Made by a program: the position numbers and the translations under genes. This document shows positions 62,737-64,000 of a stretch of 64,000 nucleotides of DNA, piece after piece. The notes beneath the pieces are model-generated. The model had not been told where the DNA came from, ran no database searches, and worked only from the letters and a program-made list of their open reading frames with translations. How positions within the stretch are numbered: the stretch's first letter is position 1; each line of letters opens with the position of its first letter. Origin of the DNA: Streptomyces rubrogriseus (GTDB lineage: Bacteria > Actinomycetota > Actinomycetes > Streptomycetales > Streptomycetaceae); the NCBI RefSeq assembly GCF_027947575.1, contig NZ_CP116256.1, positions 930,001-994,000 on the forward strand, read 5' to 3'.

Positions 62737-63948
62737 CGCGGCCACCGCCTGGGCCACCGGACCCGCCGGGGCCGCCGGGGCCGCCGGACCGGCGGGGGCC
62801 GGTCGGGCCGCCTGGGCGGCAGGCCTCGGTGCCGGCTGGGCCGCCGCGGGGTCGACGATCAGGTTCTTCGGCAGGACGACCATGGCCCGGGTCCCCTGGT
62901 AGATGTTGGGCGCGGTCAGCTCGACGCGGAAGCCGTAGCTCTCCGCCAGCAGGGAGGCGACGCGCAGCCCGGTCTGGGGGTGGGCGCCCAGGCGCGTGAT
63001 GTCGTCGCGCTGTTCGCCGGACATCACGTCGCTGGCCCACAGCAGCCGCTCGTCGTCCATGCGCAGTCCCGCGTCGTCCACGATCAGGAAGCACGCGTGG
63101 TGCCCCTGCTCAAGCGAGACGTGGACACTGGCGGCGGGCGGCGAGTAGCGCAGCGCGTTGTCCAGCAGTACGGCGAGCGCGTGCACGACCGCCTCCACGG
63201 CGCGGCCCTCGACCACCACGGACCCCATCTCGGGGTGCTTGATCCGCTCGTACCCCTCGATCCGGCCCATGGCCGCCCGCACGATGTCGGTCAGCGTGGT
63301 GGCGGGCCAGCGCCGGGACAGCTTGTCGCCGGCGAGCACGGAGTACCCCGACGCGGTGAGCAGCATCTGCTGCGTGAGGTGGTCGATCTCCACGAGCGTC
63401 GCGTACGCCTCGTCCGAGATGTGCCGCCGTACGCCCTGGCTGACGGCCCGGCCGAGCCGCGCGGAGCGGGCCACGACGTTGTTGGCGAAGCCGCGCACGG
63501 CGGCCCGGGCCACGCCGACGGACTCGCGGCGGGCCTGGGCGATCTGCCGCTCGGTGTCCTGCCGTACCCGCTCGGCCGCGTGCGCCGCGGCCCGTTCGGC
63601 GGCCGCCCGCTCCTCGGCCCGTACGTCGCCCACCGCCGAGGCCACCGCGCCGGGCACGGCACGCAGCCGCTCGGCGAGCGGGGTCCCGTCGAGCTGCGCC
63701 GGCACGAGCAGACCGCCCTCGGGGCCCGAGCCGCCGGGGCCGCCCTTCGCCACCGCCGGGATCACGGCGGCCGCGAGGTGTCCCACGCACTGCTCCGCCG
63801 CGACGAGTTGCAGGGTCAGCCGGTCGGCGTGCTCGCGCAGCTGCTCGCCGCGGCGCCGGGCCTGCCCGGCCTTGCGCCGGAAGTACCACGCGGCCCCGGC
63901 TCCGGCCACCGCCAGCACGGCGGTGGCGGTCACTATCAGTTCAGTCAT
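62503..63948 (-). CDS. cvnA: conservon sensor-kinase-like protein CvnA (C-terminal tail frameshifted)
   Basis: The open frame gives 481 residues. One N-terminal membrane helix (residues 3-22) precedes a helical dimerisation region with HLTQQMLLTASGYSVLAGDK near 185 and an HATPase fold whose N-box is VLLDNALRYSPPAASVHVSL near 262, plus LIVDDAGLRMDDERLLW near 286. After about residue 405 the frame runs into an Arg/Pro-rich sequence. The likely true tail (reading GLTVRRRSAAPAP and ending at 62264) lies in another frame that opens at about 62734. The best explanation is loss of one C from a run (five G on the plus strand at 62732-62736). The sensor core is intact. It starts the conservon. Confidence 0.85.
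   Translation of the reverse strand: MTELIVTATAVLAVAGAGAAWYFRRKAGQARRRGEQLREHADRLTLQLVAAEQCVGHLAAAVIPAVAKGGPGGSGPEGGLLVPAQLDGTPLAERLRAVPGAVASAVGDVRAEERAAAERAAAHAAERVRQDTERQIAQARRESVGVARAAVRGFANNVVARSARLGRAVSQGVRRHISDEAYATLVEIDHLTQQMLLTASGYSVLAGDKLSRRWPATTLTDIVRAAMGRIEGYERIKHPEMGSVVVEGRAVEAVVHALAVLLDNALRYSPPAASVHVSLEQGHHACFLIVDDAGLRMDDERLLWASDVMSGEQRDDITRLGAHPQTGLRVASLLAESYGFRVELTAPNIYQGTRAMVVLPKNLIVDPAAAQPAPRPAAQAARPAPAGPAAPAAPAGPVAQAVAAPPSSPRPCPRPASRRPRQSPGPPRQPRRASPSPRPRRPRPEPPPEPRPEPRPEPRPQRPYPTRRPPPPRPPPPPPAV
62574..62621. repeat. 12-bp tandem repeats in the cvnA tail
   Basis: Four units of GGGGTTCCGGCC (the third with one change) encode PAGT repeats on the minus strand in the tail frame. 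The unit size keeps the frame. Confidence 0.9.
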
Positions 63949-64000
63949 CGAGTCCTCACGGATCGGAAGCCGTCGGTGTGGGCGAGGTGGCCGAGGCGGG

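Overview
The window looks like chromosomal DNA of a Streptomyces species. GC content and third-position GC are very high, GTG starts are common, and several marker loci are typical of the genus: an SsgA-like cell-division protein, a six-gene conservon (histidine-kinase-like protein, roadblock protein, DUF742 protein, GTPase and two cytochromes P450), DasR-type operators in front of N-acetylglucosamine PTS genes, and the nicotinate/ClpS/CysO-CysM cluster. All calls come from reading the sequence and from family knowledge; no database search was possible.

Left part (1-12.8 kb): the 3' part of a xanthine-dehydrogenase-type molybdenum subunit, an orphan SUKH-4-like protein, a lipoprotein, and a VOC gene broken by one amber codon. 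A tRNA-Cys follows. A 135-bp piece containing its 5' half and upstream DNA is repeated 3.57 kb further on, next to an odd tRNA-Cys-like remnant. Between the copies lie an ATPase/regulator cluster, a YdcF-like protein and a doubly broken WbqC-family gene, which looks like a decayed island. Core-like genes come next: an MFS pump, a DEAD/DEAH helicase, an IclR regulator and a Lon-like protease.

Central part (12.8-33 kb): an overlapping four-gene compatible-solute (OpuC/ProU-like) ABC operon; an Lrp/AsnC regulator divergent from 4-hydroxyphenylpyruvate dioxygenase (tyrosine catabolism); a TPR membrane protein, a glycolate-oxidase-type flavoprotein and ssgG. Two RDD membrane proteins follow, the first frameshifted. 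Then come a secreted M6 metalloprotease, NAD-salvage genes pncA and pncB, clpS, a DUF2017 gene and an amino-acid permease.

Sulfur/nag part (33-45 kb): a JAMM protease (Mec+-like), a short Cys-containing leader peptide, cysO and cysM form a cysteine-biosynthesis locus. An Rv1339-like metallo-beta-lactamase-fold protein, rph and rdgB follow in the order known from Mycobacterium, but with the nagE2-nagE1-nagF PTS genes and their DasR sites inserted. A tRNA-Leu sits beside two tandem HNH nucleases, then bcp, a GroES-like gene, and sugE behind a sequence that matches the guanidine-III riboswitch.

Right part (45-64 kb): a class A penicillin-binding protein, an ABC-2 exporter operon, a DUF1707 protein, an SGNH hydrolase, a DUF445 protein, an MFS symporter, small enzymes and finally the conservon on the minus strand. 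Its upstream gene cvnA seems to have lost one base in a C/G run, and its CYP157-like P450 lacks the ExxR motif.
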